Assembly: GCA_932521025.1 (NCBI GenBank)
Contig: OW051468.1
Coordinates: forward strand, 2,542,064 to 2,606,063
Length of the DNA: 64,000 nt
Reading direction: 5' to 3'
From: Oscheius onirici
Taxonomy: Eukaryota > Nematoda > Chromadorea > Rhabditida > Rhabditidae
The position numbers were made by a program, and so were the translations under genes. Positions 1 to 10,107 of this stretch are shown here, piece after piece. Position 1 is the stretch's first letter, and each line of letters begins with the position of its first letter. Below the pieces are notes generated by a model. The model was not told where the DNA came from and searched no databases. It saw only the letters and a program-made list of their open reading frames with translations.

Positions 1-2
1 GT

Positions 3-212
3 CATCTCGTCCTGGACAATTGTCACGTGGCTGCTCATCGGGTCCGCCTCTATCTGAGGACGCTCGGCACGACGGACGATCCGGACTACTTCCACATCGC
101 CATGCTCTTCAATGAGACGAGGGTCAACGTGAAGAAGAAGAGCAAGAGCTCGGCGACCAAGATGGCCGACTTCATGGAAGAGTGCAATCTTCTAGAGCAC
201 TACTATTTCTAA
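3..212 (+). CDS. C-terminal exon of an unrecognised protein, cut by the window edge
   Basis: The frame is open from the first bases of the window to a TAA at 210-212, and no start codon is needed if this is a 3' exon. The 69 visible residues start near HLVLDNCHVAAHRVRLYLR, pass a Lys/Ser-rich stretch and end LLEHYYF. An AATAAA-like signal follows about 10 nt after the stop. I do not recognise the family. The codon-like composition and the polyadenylation signal right after the stop support a real 3' exon. Confidence 0.5.
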   Translation, partial: HLVLDNCHVAAHRVRLYLRTLGTTDDPDYFHIAMLFNETRVNVKKKSKSSATKMADFMEECNLLEHYYF

Positions 213-745
213 TCAACCATAATAAAGTAGTTTGTGCATTGTCTTGTTTTTTTTGGTTGGTAATGGGGACGGGAGCAGAGGGACTGAGAGATTGGGTGGA
301 AGACTTAAAGAGACAGGGAGACTGATTGTGAGAGACTGGGGATTGATAGACAGAGAGACTGAAAGATTGAAAGGATCACAGAGGGTTACTGTAAGACCTG
401 GAATTTCCCCAGTCTCTGCGATATCGGCTCTGGAACGTCCGCCCTCCAGTTCTCAAGAGTTCCCAGACTTTGGACTCTCTGATCTTCATTCAATCTCCCC
501 CGTTCTGAGGAAAGAAGAGTTCCAGATTGAGGCAAACTGCTCCAGTTCTAATTGCACCAAAAATATTACAATGTTTTGAACTTTCTCAAAACTTCAGAAG
601 TTTTTGTTACCTAATTGTTTCCAGATAGTTTTTCGAAAAGTTTTCAAAATTAATTGTTTTGAAGAAACTTCGAATTGCCCAAGACAATAAAACTTTTCTC
701 CAAAAATGTCCTCAATCAAGAAGAAGCTCCTCTGCTGTCCGGACG
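213..745. other. intergenic spacer, purine-rich repeats
   Basis: No convincing gene is visible here. Bases about 250-370 are GA-rich with repeated GAGAGACTG/GGGAC units, the complement of the TCTCTGTC runs found in many introns of this window. The AT-rich stretch before 746 probably holds the promoter of the next gene. Confidence 0.5.
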
Positions 746-1940
746 ATGCCATCCACCCAAGCTGACGACGTCTACGAGACCTTTATCCACAACTGGGAAA
801 TCGACGTCTCTGGTGGAAGAATCTCCCGCCTCGGTGAAGTATTCAGCACGGCACATGGACTCGGCGTCTACGAGTGGAAGCTGAAACTGTCGACGGAGGA
901 TGAATACAACTTCTTGCGCCCTCCCAGGAACAATGGAGGAGTGTGTCAGCTGTCCCTGGAGCCGTCTCTAACTTTCGAATCTGGTCGTAGCTACATTCTG
1001 CACGGAGTCATCTTCCTCGTTGAAGGACGAGCTGCCGACGGCGAGGTCATGGTAGGACCTACGCTACACCGGCTGGAAGAGTGCAACTTCAACAACAACA
1101 GTACCAGCGAAGTCCGTGTTCCATCCGATTCCGCACTTGGAAGGACTCTTCATGACATCTGCTCAGGAAAGACAGGAGCCACGACTCTCTGCATCACTAC
1201 GGTTATACTGGTTAGTTAACAATTCTTCTGTCTGTCTGTCTTCTAGTTAACTATTTTAGATTCCCAAACGCTGTTTCGAGCTCGGACTCTTCACTAATGC
1301 CGCCAGAAGCGTCCCAGTTCCTGTCCCGAATTTATTCCGCATCATCGATGACCCAGCTCTCCACGACGTCCGCCTTCGCTGTCAGAACGGAGTCTTTCCC
1401 TGCAACAGGAATGCGCTCTTTCAAACGTCCAAATACTTCCGCCTTCTGATGCGAACCAATCAGCCCGAATACGACGAGGATTGCTCTCTGGCTGCTGTCA
1501 GCACCGTCATCGTCTACATGCTGACTGGCACCTACTATCAGCCGAGTCCGATTACCGTCCACCTGATCGAGGAGATGGTCCGTCTGATTCGTCGCTACCG
1601 GCCCAGTGTCGTCAAGCCGTTCCATGTGGCCTTGGAAAAGACGGCCTGCGAGCAGTTGGTCTCGGAAGGAGACTACTTGGAGCAGGTTCTCAAGTGGTAC
1701 CTTTCTGCTGCAGACTGCGACATGTCCCGACTGGAGAATGCAGCCATGGCTCTGCTGCTCGAGAGACACTACAATCAGCTGGCCGTCGAGTTCATTGTGG
1801 CCGAGCCGAGGAAGCCGCATCTGAGGGAGCTGCACGAGAGACTCCACGCCCGTGTGAACATCTTCAGACACGGACCCCTCCAGAAGATTCTGCGCTGTCG
1901 CGGCAACGCCGTGCCGCTCTACGAGAAGATGGCCTGCTAG
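746..1940 (+). CDS. MATH/BTB-like protein, two exons
   Basis: Exon 1 is 746-1210 and exon 2 is 1260-1940, joined in phase 0 across a 49-nt intron with a GTTAGT donor and a TTTTAG acceptor; the product is 381 aa. Exon 1 reads like a MATH/TRAF-type beta fold (YETFIHNWEID near the start). Exon 2 contains a BTB/POZ-like segment: DPALHDVRLRC, then NALFQTSKYFRLLM, where a BTB domain has its conserved shape, followed by a helical C-terminal half like a BACK region. MATH-BTB proteins are Cullin-3 substrate adaptors and are expanded in nematodes; that role is inferred from the family. AATAAA lies about 20 nt after the stop. The start at 746 gives the clean MATH-like N-terminus; an earlier in-frame Met at about 659 is less likely. 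The MATH call is weaker than the BTB call. Confidence 0.65.
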
Positions 1941-2023
1941 AGGACAGAAAAGACAACGTGAAACAATAAAAACTGTTCTTGGAAAACTGTTTTCTGTTTG
2001 GGGGGACAGAGAGACGGACTCAC

Positions 2024-2183
2024 CGATGATATCGTAGGCTCCTGGCTTGATGCATTTGAGCAGATAAAAAGGATTGTCGGATCGGAAGAAGGTCTCTCCT
2101 TCAATGCAAGCAGTTGGTTCTTTTCCGACGAGTTCGTCAGCAAAACCTCCTTCAATGAGAAGCCAGAATGTGAAAAGAATCAT
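2024..2183 (-). CDS. small secreted protein, MIG-18-like Cys motif, possibly truncated
   Basis: The ATG at 2183 begins a signal peptide (MILFTFWLLIEGGFADE) followed by ACIEGETFF and YLLKCIKPGAYDIIG. This resembles the nematode 'abnormal cell migration protein 18-like' fibronectin-I module, in which a cysteine should follow the last glycine. The exon ends at a GTGAGT donor (2023). A possible acceptor only 30 nt on would continue the frame into the antisense of the upstream BTB gene, which looks artificial. A TATA-like CTATATACC lies about 30 nt upstream of the ATG. I therefore see one good exon and no credible second one: either a fragment or a gene whose 3' part was lost. Confidence 0.45.
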
Positions 2184-2538
2184 GTGTGGAAGCACCCAAC
2201 AATGTTAGATCGGTATATAGCTGTCGGCAGCCCCGATACATTGTGAGAACTGGCTATTAAATTGTTTTGCGGATAGAGGTAGAACAGAGAGGAAGAGACA
2301 AAGACAGACACAAAGTGACTCTTTTAGAAAAGATCCCCAAAATTTGCCCCATCTCCTCGAGACTCGAGCTTCTGTTACATTCGGAACATCTGTTCGAGCT
2401 GCTAATCAAAGAGCTGTCCAGCCGGAGCCGAAGAAAACTTGGCGAGGAGGCAAAAAGGCACTGGAGGAAAACAGAAACCAGCTGCCGGAACTCATTTATT
2501 TACAACCCGTAATTAGAGAGTTTGTAAGCTCCACAAAG

Positions 2539-2774
2539 TCAGTCTATCCAGTCCTGTTGCTTTTCAAAGGCTCCCGTGAAAATGGCTACCAAAACAAGGA
2601 TTTGAATGATGAGAATGGCCTTGACGGCAAGAGTCAGGATTGTGGAGAGGACTTCTTCCTGTTGGTGGATGGAATCTGAAGACGGATCTGTGATCAAATA
2701 ATTGAAAAAAGCTCACCAGTAATCACTAGAGTAGTATATCTCCTAGCAGTTCTTGGGACAGCCTTGAGAGTCAT
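2539..2774 (-). CDS. small single-pass membrane protein (two-exon family)
   Basis: Exon 1 is 2774-2717 and exon 2 is 2675-2539, split by a 41-nt intron (GTGAGC..TTCAG) in phase 1; the product is 64 aa. The N-terminus is short and soluble (MTLKAVPRTARRYTTLVI). The C-terminal half is a strong membrane segment, VKAILIIQILVLVAIF, followed by a short polar tail ending DWID. A TATATA box lies about 70 nt upstream. The plan (soluble exon 1, phase-1 intron, membrane segment in exon 2) is repeated in at least five other genes of this window. I know no named family that matches. Confidence 0.65.
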
Positions 2775-3140
2775 GTGGCGAGAAGAATGGGAAGAAGAAG
2801 CTGATTGATTTATTGACACGTCATTCTGCTGACGTTGCCGAATATATAGTAAGCGTGATTAGGAAGAGTTTGGTCATGGAGACAGTCTTTAGATTGATGA
2901 TTCACAGGAATTAAAAATGAAAACAAGGGTCATAGCGGTCTTTGTTCGAAGGAGAGAGATAAGAGTGGAAGGAGGGTGAGAAACAGGGAGACAGAGGGAC
3001 AAAAGAACAGAGGGGTAGAGAGAAAGAGATACAGAGAGAGACTGAGAGACAGAGAGGCAGAAATCAGTAAGACAGACAGAGAGACCCAAACATAAATCAG
3101 CGTGATACTTCATCATTTCCAAAAGCGTCTTCGGTCTTTC

Positions 3141-3775
3141 CCAGTTTAGAGTCCGTTGCGTCAATTCCATTCATTCCTTATCGGTAGAGACGAATTCCAT
3201 GAATCATGTGCTATGTTAGTCTTAAAACTGTGGGAAAGTCACAGTTCCCTATCACAAGATGAACTTCCCAAGCACATCTTCTCCTTCTGCTCCTCCTTTG
3301 GACGAGTACATCCCTCCCACTCCTCCACCAGCCTATACTTCCAAACCTTTTGGACAGCCCCCTTCGTATTCCGATTCAAGCCGTCTTGGTAAGACATGCT
3401 CTCTGAATTTTAATGATGTCGTCTTACAGACGCTGAAGCTGTGACTAAATCAAGATGCCGATGCATCCTCATTGTGCTGGCAGTGTTTTTTTATCTCTTC
3501 TGCCGTGATAATTTCAGTTGTTTGGATGCTGACAAATGGCGTTTTTGAAAGCAAAGAGACGATGACTACTGGAGTAGCTCTTACGACGACTACCAAGAAT
3601 CCAAACGGAGGGCGATACAATCCATATGACGGACACTGACTACCATTTTTTGTATAACATTGTGTAATACAAAGGGAGGCTATGTTCTCCATTTTTAACA
3701 GTCAATGTGGTCCTCCAATTCCCAGTTTAGAGTCCATTACGTCAATTCCTTTCATCTCTTATCTGTAGAGACAAA
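3141..3775 (+). repeat. direct repeat of promoter sequence marking a tandem gene duplication
   Basis: About 50 bp upstream of the gene at 3259 (from about 3141, CCCAGTTTAGAGTCC..GTAGAGAC) recur at about 3720-3775 upstream of the gene at 3832, with a few differences. The two genes also share exon structure and splice signals, so this is a tandem duplication that included the promoter. Confidence 0.7.
3259..3639 (+). CDS. small Pro-rich single-pass membrane protein, apparent 1-nt frameshift
   Basis: Exon 1 (3259-3388) encodes a Pro/Ser-rich N-terminus with two PPxY-type motifs (PPPAYTSK and PPSYSD). A phase-1 GTAAGA donor and a TTACAG acceptor put exon 2 at 3430. Read literally, exon 2 stops at 3548 after CRCILIVLAVFFYLF. 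If one T is removed from the seven-T run at 3486-3492, the frame continues as a clean membrane segment (VFFISSAVIISVVWML) and a Thr-rich tail to a stop at 3639. A downstream acceptor near 3450 would also keep that frame open without a frameshift, but the TTACAG site is the one shared with the tandem copy at 3832. So this is a fresh pseudogene, an assembly error in a homopolymer, or a gene with an unusual acceptor. Confidence 0.55.
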
Positions 3776-3831
3776 AATAGCGTTCTCGTTGGGCTCATAA
3801 GTGTAGAGACTCCTCGAATTCTTATAACTGA

Positions 3832-4117
3832 ATGGTCATTCTAACTCTCTCTTCTCTCAAAGTGGACAAAGTCTTGCCGTTCACTTCATCTCCCTCCGAC
3901 AAGCTAGTGGGAGATCTTCCTCTATATTCTGATTGTAACAAAAAGATTCTTGGTAAGTCAGCTCAAAACTTTAGTGAACTTTCTTACAGAGGAAGAATCT
4001 TTTCAAGCATTGGTATGCAGACGGTTTGCCACAGCCACTGTTGTGCTGATATGGATCTTGTTTTTCTTTCGAATAGTCCTCACTGTTTTGAATCGAACTA
4101 CGGATATTTTTAAGTAG
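3832..4117 (+). CDS. small single-pass membrane protein, tandem copy
   Basis: Exon 1 is 3832-3952 and exon 2 is 3990-4117 with a 37-nt phase-1 intron (GTAAGT..TTACAG); the product is 82 aa. The N-terminal half ends LPLYSDCNKKIL, related to the PPSYSD of the upstream copy. Exon 2 gives RRFATATVVLIWILFFF, a membrane segment, and a short basic tail. The frame is intact here, unlike the upstream copy. Topology and function are unknown. Confidence 0.65.
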
Positions 4118-4539
4118 CAGTAAACTGAGGCTATTTAGTCGACAGCGACAGTTTCTGGCAAAAACCACAAAAACCTTGTGATCGATTTAACTTTTTTTAT
4201 TGTAATGTATAATGAAGAACCTGTAAATTGCGGTGATGATAGAGTCTTTTAGATGACTCAAAGAATGATGAGAGAGAACTTTTGGATTCTTGAAATCTTT
4301 CTGACTCATCCTACACTGTCTCTGAAGAAATCCACCTGCACTCATTCTACTCATCCTGATCCCTCATCCAGAGAACTTTCCAGATCTCTCTCCACGTGTT
4401 TTGACCCCTCCAATCATCCTCTGTTTCGTAAGCCACCCCCGTCAGAGTCAGCTGGCCAGCTTTTTGGGGCTTGCCCTCTCTCTCTCTCTCTGAGGGGGCG
4501 GAGGTGGGGGTTGGGCAAGCCAGTTAACAGGACAGAGGG
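4118..4539. other. spacer upstream of the calponin gene
   Basis: No gene seen. The last 80 bases hold a CT run followed by a G-rich block (about 4470-4520), immediately before a TATA box. Confidence 0.4.
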
Positions 4540-4547
4540 TATAAAAG
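4540..4547 (+). promoter_or_regulatory. TATA box of the calponin gene
   Basis: TATAAAAG sits 54 nt before the ATG at 4601, a normal distance for a short 5' UTR. The spacing and the absence of other ATGs support it. Confidence 0.7.
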
Positions 4548-4600
4548 AGAGAGACAGAGGGACAGGAGGTCAGACTCGTCTCTCCACCAATTTCACAAAT

Positions 4601-6084
4601 ATGGCTAGCCGCACTACTGCCGGAGGAATCGGCTTCGCCGTCAGACAGAAGGTTGGTCGAATTCTGTTTTCACTTCTTCTACCTCTGTTTTATTTCCTGC
4701 CTTCTGACTAGATTTTATCAGCTTTTCTTATTTCTGAGACAGAGACAGCACTGACCTTTGCCACGCTGTGTCGAGTAGACTTCTGTTCATTACATCTTCT
4801 TCAAGTAAATTTTCAAGCTGGAAACCATCTTGTCACGCAAGAAAAAACGAATGATTGGTATTTTAGAAGTCTCGATTGCGAAGTGATATTTCGGTCATAT
4901 TTTGTCCAACTGTTGTGGTTTCACACTTTATAGAGTTAACCTGGTCGTAAAGCGTCCAACAGCGGACAGGGATAACAAATAATTTCGAAAGTTTAAACTT
5001 GAAACATTTGGATCCATATCAATGCCGACCACCGCAATTTTTCACATCATTGTCGGGTCGGACAAAATTAAAGAAAACACGTTCCTCATCCTGTAGAACA
5101 TGACATGCCGAATGGCACAGAAATCGCTCTAGTAGAAGCTTTCAAGAATCTTCTGTTCTGTAGGTAATTGAGCTTTTGAACTCTGAAAACTGTTTTCTAC
5201 GGTAAATGATTGCATAGCACTCTTTAACACAAAGCTAATTCTTATATTTTTAGCAAGACTCCAAGTACAACGAGGACGAGGGACATGCCCTCCTCGAATG
5301 GATCAAGAAGCTGTCCGGCGAGAACATCAGCACTGCCGGTGACCGCGACAACTTCCTCAGGCTGCTCAAGGACGGAACTCTTCTCTGCAAGTGAGTCGAC
5401 ATCTGGATTAAATTCTCCTTTTTTCTTGACCCGTCTTTTCGTCTCCCGAGCCAATTGTTTACGGCCTCAAAAGATCTCAGAGAGAGTGTAAAGTGCGGGG
5501 CAGTCGGGGGAAAGAGCTCGACGTGTAAATAGGGTTTGTAAACAGAGTACATTGAATGAGTTACAGAATGGCCAACGGTATTGAGGCCGGAAGTGTGAAG
5601 AAGATCCAGAAGCCCACCGGAAACTTCCCCTGCATGGAGAACATCAATGCTTTCGTCGAGGCTGCCAAGAAGGTATGGATCTGTCCCTCTGTCTCTCTCA
5701 CACTCTCATTTCCAGTTCGGAGTCCCCACCGAGGAAACCTTCCAAGCCGTCGACCTTTTCGAAGCCCGTGATCTCTTCTCCGTCTGCATCACCCTCCTCT
5801 CTCTCGGTCGTATCGTAAGTCCCTCATTCTTTCTTTCAACTTTTTCGAGTTTCATTGCTTATTGACCGAATTCATATAGTCTAGAGCTGCTTACCTAAAC
5901 TTTTCAGATGAAAGCTCAGGGCAAGACCAGTCCCTTCTAAACTCTGCTTTTCTCACACTAACCTTTCCTCGACTTATCCAGCTGAAGGTACGTTCTAACC
6001 CTTTCCGCTTTCATTTTTTTTTTCACTTTTCAACCAAAACCACTTGATTTTCAGATGGAGAAGCAGGGAAAAGCCCACCCATGA
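4601..6084 (+). CDS. calponin/transgelin-type actin-binding protein with alternative last exons
   Basis: Exons: 4601-4651, 5254-5390, 5567-5672, 5716-5814, then either 5908-5940 or 6055-6084. The common 131 residues form one calponin-homology domain: [81 protein letters not shown]. This matches short nematode calponins of the CPN-3 type, which bind actin in muscle. There is no calponin repeat beyond the domain. Both last exons start with ATG codons in phase 0 after the same donor and give short tails, [10 protein letters not shown] or MEKQGKAHP*, so they look mutually exclusive. A possible 6-nt micro-exon (CTGAAG at about 5982-5987, between AG and GT) could also precede the second tail. AATAAA is at about 6150. 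Confidence 0.85.
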
Positions 6085-6822
6085 TCACTTTCTTCATTCT
6101 TCTACCAGTCGTGTATAATGCCGCAAACACTTTTTCCAATTTGATTCCGTAATAAATTTTCTCATGTGACTGTTTTGGTTTTCACAAGCTTCACTGTAAA
6201 CCAAAAAGAACATGGCTCTTATCTAAGAAGATTATGAAGAGGCTACATATTGGTTCTCATTGCTTTTCTTCTTCCCAACAGCACAATGTCTAGTGTGCTT
6301 CCTCTGCATGCAGATCGTCTATACTAAATTTGATTTCTAGTGCTCCACCAGCCAAACCGATTCAGTTTGTATCTCATCCAGCTTCTTCCAATATCGTGAC
6401 GGAAGCCAAAGTTCAGGAAAGAGTTTATGTGATAGGTTAGTTGAAGAGGCCCTTTGTGAATTAGTGAACCATGGAGATAAAAAAACGCTACAGTAACTTA
6501 AAATTCTACATGTTTGAGATGCCGAACAGCAAAAAGCGAGCCACAGCCTCTGTCTGAGAATACTCGGAAAACGTCTTGTGATCTGGGCTAAAAAGAAAGA
6601 AAAGCACGCAGTCGTAACCCGATGCCGTTTTATTTTGCTACCAATACAAAGCAATATGGCCCTCAAACATTGGATACTCCGCTTGAATACACAGCTGATA
6701 TGTGATTCAAAATAACTGTTGTCCGCGTGCCACAAAAATCTTTTGGAAAGCCTCGTAGGAAACTGAACAAAACGTTTTGTGACAAAATACCGAGCCAATT
6801 TCTTCCCTTTTCTAAAATATCA
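6085..6822. other. gene-poor spacer
   Basis: After the calponin polyadenylation signal I see no supported gene. Scattered open fr7ames here have no splice structure or recognisable protein. The stretch leads into the L-type small-RNA gene. Confidence 0.4.
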
Positions 6823-6823
6823 T

Positions 6824-6925
6824 GTTGCTCTCCGCAATGGGAGAGCTTTGCAAAACTTCTTTCAACCACTGCTTTTACAGGGTCACAACTGACACTAACC
6901 TCAAAAAGTTTGGAGGTGTTTAACC
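6824..6925 (-). ncRNA. SL-RNA-like gene, L-type leader (copy L1)
   Basis: Read on the minus strand from 6925: GGTTAAACACCTCC, AAACTTTTTGAG, then a GT donor (GTTAGTG), a second stem region (ACCCTGTAAAAGCAGTGGT), an Sm-like AAGTTTTGC, and a terminal hairpin GCTCTCC/GGAGAGC around 6827-6846. Leader, splice donor, Sm site and 3' hairpin occur in the order known for spliced-leader RNAs. Upstream, a block CCAAATGACGTTCCAGC preceded by CGTATTCTCTCGGCACGCC is shared with the other L copies and looks like an snRNA proximal element. The Sm site is weaker (AAG rather than AAA) than in L2 and L3. Confidence 0.6.
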
Positions 6926-7166
6926 TGTTAAAGTTGCAGACGGCTGGAACGTCATTTGGACGGCGTGCCGAGAGAATACGGGCGAGACACGGGTTGCTGT
7001 AGCTTCTCATTGGTACCGGTTTGTTTAGGAAAACGCTAATTTTAGAAACCTAGCGACAAATTCCAATAACCAGAGAACCCTCTGACAAATTCCAAAAAGA
7101 CAACACACCTTCTCTACAAGCTTCATATCAATTTCGAGATCATTGCAACAGTCTCTGCTCTTCCAG

Positions 7167-7417
7167 AAGAGCTGTTCCTCGTCCCGTCGAAGCAGCCACT
7201 GTTCTTCCGTTCATCTGGAAGAAAAAATCGTCTATGGGGCTACCAGAGCCACTCGAAGCAGAATATTTATTGGTCTGTCGTCATCATTGCCCTGACAGTC
7301 ATGGCAGTTTGTGTTTGGCTTGGAATCGAGTACGGCGAAGGAGACCCCAACAGCGGAAATTGGACTCCAATAGCTTACGATCCAGATCATGATGATTTTG
7401 TTGAAAGGTTTAATTGA
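7167..7417 (+). CDS. membrane-segment exon of the small two-exon family, exon 1 not found
   Basis: After a TCTTCCAG acceptor the sequence is open in the phase-1 frame: EELFLVPSKQPLFFRSSG, then NIYWSVVIIALTVMAVCVW (membrane segment), then an acidic tail ending DDFVERFN*. This is the exon-2 pattern of the small membrane proteins nearby. No ATG-containing exon 1 with a phase-1 donor is visible between the L1 small-RNA gene and 7166. Exon 1 may lie farther upstream or may have been lost when the repeat carrying L1 arrived. Confidence 0.45.
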
Positions 7418-8162
7418 TTGGGATAGAGTGAGAGATCAATGACTCATTTCATGGTAGACATTGTTCCAGTGACTATCTTCTTCTGCCGACACCACCAGCC
7501 GTGTTTCTTCTTGTCCGAGTCTTTTGAGGTGGCTAAAAGATAAAGTTTGTGGAGCAAATAAGAAGTTCTTATCACTTGGAATAGGTGTTGGTGACTCATT
7601 GTCAGAACCCTTTCCTGTAGCACTGTCATCAGTTAAACGCGTACACGAAAGTTTCCTATTTTTTTTGGACTTATGGACTTATGAACGGTTTCTTTGTGCT
7701 CAAACAAACAAAAATCTAAAAGCGGAAAAACTTTCGTGCCATTTGGTGAACCAAGTTCAAATTGACTTCTTTCCGCACCCAGCAAACTTGGCGTCAATTT
7801 GAATTTTGCGAACTTTTGAGCTCCAAAATCTCGTGACGATTTAAAATTTTTTAAACTAAACAGTCTTTAAATTGAATATTTTTATCGCAACGGTCTAAAT
7901 GGTACTGTCTTTGACGACGGAATGAGTCAGGTCAGAGGCAGAATGATTCAAGACTGGGACCGGATGTTTTCTTTTTTTTTTGGTCGGTCATAAGCTTCAA
8001 CTTACAGTAGAGAACAAAAAATAGAAAAAATATGTTCACTCCACGCTGAACTGTTAAATTTGAAACGTTGAATACCGACTCAAAAAAAACGACAGAATCT
8101 CTACTGAACTAGCCTCCTAACAATCAGAATGCCCAAAGATAATCAGTGCCCTTTTCAAGCTC
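7418..8162. other. AT-rich spacer, no gene seen
   Basis: No open frame with splice signals or recognisable protein. The region is AT-rich and carries short oligo-T/A tracts. Confidence 0.4.
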
Positions 8163-8492
8163 CTATATCGGGAAATCTAAAAACTACTTGTCGAAAGACT
8201 TACCACTATTTTTCCTCTCATGATCATTCCTACAGATATGTCCACAACAGCAGGTTTCCTTGATCACAACGACATTTGGCGTCGGTGGAATACTGCTAAC
8301 TGGAGGACGGGGTGGAACTTCTGGAGTCGAGTTGCTCTTCGTCAACAGTCGAGATGGTAGTTTTGGAGGCAAAGGAGGTGGCATTGTCGGCACTTCATCA
8401 TATTCCGGTTCTTCCCAAGGAGCCGAAGGAATACGACTTTCTAGGATGACAGTCGACGGGTAGGGAGAAAGAGTACCGGCCGGCTGGACCAT
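8163..8492 (-). CDS. small Pro-rich protein with SH3-type motifs
   Basis: Exon 1 runs from the ATG at 8492 to 8204. It is very Pro-rich, with MPPPLPPKLPSRLL and PEVPPRPPVSSIPP, class-II-like SH3 ligands, and a cysteine patch TCCCGHIC near the end. A GTAAGT donor in phase 1 at 8203 could splice over only 27 nt to a final DFPI*, ending at 8163; otherwise the frame reads through to a stop at 8184. The phase-1 intron matches the small membrane-protein genes around it, but no membrane segment is present. Confidence 0.5.
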
Positions 8493-8769
8493 CGATAAGC
8501 CATAGAGAGTCTTATCGAAAAGAAAAAAGGCGGAAATTGTGTTGTCAACTTTTTCCTAATTGCCGTCCGATTTATGGACTAAAGAGCCAGCTGTCGTTGC
8601 TCTCTCTGCCATCCATCCTCAATGGCTGTAATAATCGGGAGAGAGGGAGCAAAGGCAAAACATGTCGGCTGTTGAAAGGCAGTCCGAAGATGAGGGGTCA
8701 ACAACAATATGAGGTGATAAACAAAGTTCTTTAGACTTTGAAAGTAGTGTACCTGGAATCACTCTGTCT

Positions 8770-8975
8770 CGATGGGCACCGGGTCCGTGTCAGTGCTGAC
8801 CGAGAGCGCGCCAGCAAGGCGCATTTTCGGGGGAAGACTACTTTAGTGAAAAAACTTGGCACCCATTTTGAACATAAGCTCGGCGTGGCATATTGAGCCT
8901 ATGTTCAACTTGGGTGCCATGTTTTCATGGTTCCCCCAAAAGTGCGCAATGCTGGTACGGGCTCATGCCTATCTC
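8770..8975. repeat. foldback MITE-like element, copy 1
   Basis: About 200 bp with nested inverted repeats: outer ATGGGCACCGGG-type ends, then GCGCATTTTCGGGGGAA opposite TTCCCCCAAAAGTGCGC, and an inner hairpin GGCACCCATTTTGAACATA opposite TATGTTCAACTTGGGTGCC. A second copy lies at about 41210-41410. It has no coding capacity, so a non-autonomous DNA element is likely. Confidence 0.7.
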
Positions 8976-9068
8976 TGTCCCTCTGTCTCTCCAGTTGATA
9001 AATAAAGTTCATTTTGCACCAAAACACGTAAACAACCCGTTATTGAGATAACAACTGACAGTAACACT

Positions 9069-9450
9069 TCAAAAGGAAGTTCCTCCAACAACCTGCCTTT
9101 TGGTATTGCCCAGCGAGTAGTTGAAGGTGATCTGATTGGTCATCAAAAGGACTAGAAAGATCAGAATACAGAGAAAGATCAGGATCCAGAAAGCTAGAAG
9201 GAAGTAACGATAGTAGCGCTGGCGTTCACGCTGTCGCTCTGTAAATTTGAAATATCTAAAGGGGACAGTACTCACCGACTTCCTCATAAAATGCACCATT
9301 TGAATGCATCAGTCTTTCTGGATCAATGTTCCCCAAAAGTCTGTTCAGTTGTGCTTGAGAAGATTGTGACTGTTGACGACTATATTCAGGAACCAAGTTG
9401 GCTGAAGGTTCATCACAAGAGATCTTGTGAACGTTGAAACTGTCGGGCAT
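9069..9450 (-). CDS. small single-pass membrane protein (two-exon family)
   Basis: Exon 1 is 9450-9276 and exon 2 is 9238-9069 with a 37-nt phase-1 intron (GTGAGT..TTACAG); the product is 114 aa. Residues 1-59 are hydrophilic and Ser/Gln-rich. Exon 2 starts with a basic stretch (ERQRERQRYYRY) directly before a long membrane segment (FLLAFWILIFLCILIFLVLL), then a 25-residue tail. Basic residues on the N-terminal side suggest an N-in orientation; that is inference. A CATAAAAA TATA-like box lies just upstream. Confidence 0.7.
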
Positions 9451-9774
9451 GTGTCGAAAACAGGGCAGTGTGTCTTTTTATGGAGAGGGCAGAAACAAAC
9501 TGATAACTGTGCAGAGAGAGGCCGATGCGTCATTTGTGTCTCGTGGTGACTGTGACGCAAGTCTTCGTATGGGAAAGGGAGTGGGGAAATTAGGGAGGGA
9601 CAGAGAAATTTAGTCCACTACTTTGAGTTTTTCTCACCGACAAGAACAACTCTCTCATGGTCAGTTGTTTTCCTTCCAAAACTTCAACAACTGTAGGTGC
9701 ATTTCTACGCTTTGTCCACATGACAGAGAAATTTTTATTCCAGTCGAAATGATTTCAATTCAAAAAAGTGTCTT

Positions 9775-10107
9775 TTACCTTTTGCGAGTCCTGTCCCTCA
9801 ATTCGGCTTCTGTACCCCCATCGACGAGGAAGGTGTCTCCCTTGTTTTTGACCACGTCAACCGTCGGCTTCAGGATGATTTCAATGAGCAGCTGCTTGAC
9901 GTCTTCCGGCTTTCCCGACAGAGCCACATAGCCAAAGTGTTGAAGCGAAGGAGATGGCTGCACCGCGGTCTTCTCCATCAGAGGCTGGGGCGATTTGGTG
10001 ACACTCATGGCTTCGATTTGCTCCGTGCCGGCTCCATGACGCTGTTGCTGACAGTCGGCCAGAAACGAGGCCAGACGACGCTCGCGGTAGGCATGCTCCT
10101 CCTCCAT
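9775..10107 (-). CDS. unrecognised protein, probably partial
   Basis: The ATG at 10107 opens MEEEHAYRERRLASFLADC and runs to a stop at 9775 (KR*). The middle has a structured-looking stretch, FGYVALSGKPEDVKQLLIE. The last codons AAAAGGTAAAAG could be a GT donor, and the frame is also open upstream to an AG at about 10122, so this may be one exon of a larger gene. I do not recognise it. Confidence 0.4.
   Translation of the reverse strand: MEEEHAYRERRLASFLADCQQQRHGAGTEQIEAMSVTKSPQPLMEKTAVQPSPSLQHFGYVALSGKPEDVKQLLIEIILKPTVDVVKNKGDTFLVDGGTEAELRDRTRKR

Noticed and set aside
1332..2195. 287-codon minus-strand frame
   Set aside because: Most of it is antisense to the MATH/BTB exon; only the first 53 codons after the signal peptide ATG (2183) look real.
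6824..6925. Treating the L and M repeats as ordinary MITEs
   Set aside because: The order leader-GT-stem-Sm site-hairpin and the shared upstream block are those of SL RNA genes; no terminal inverted repeats bound single copies.
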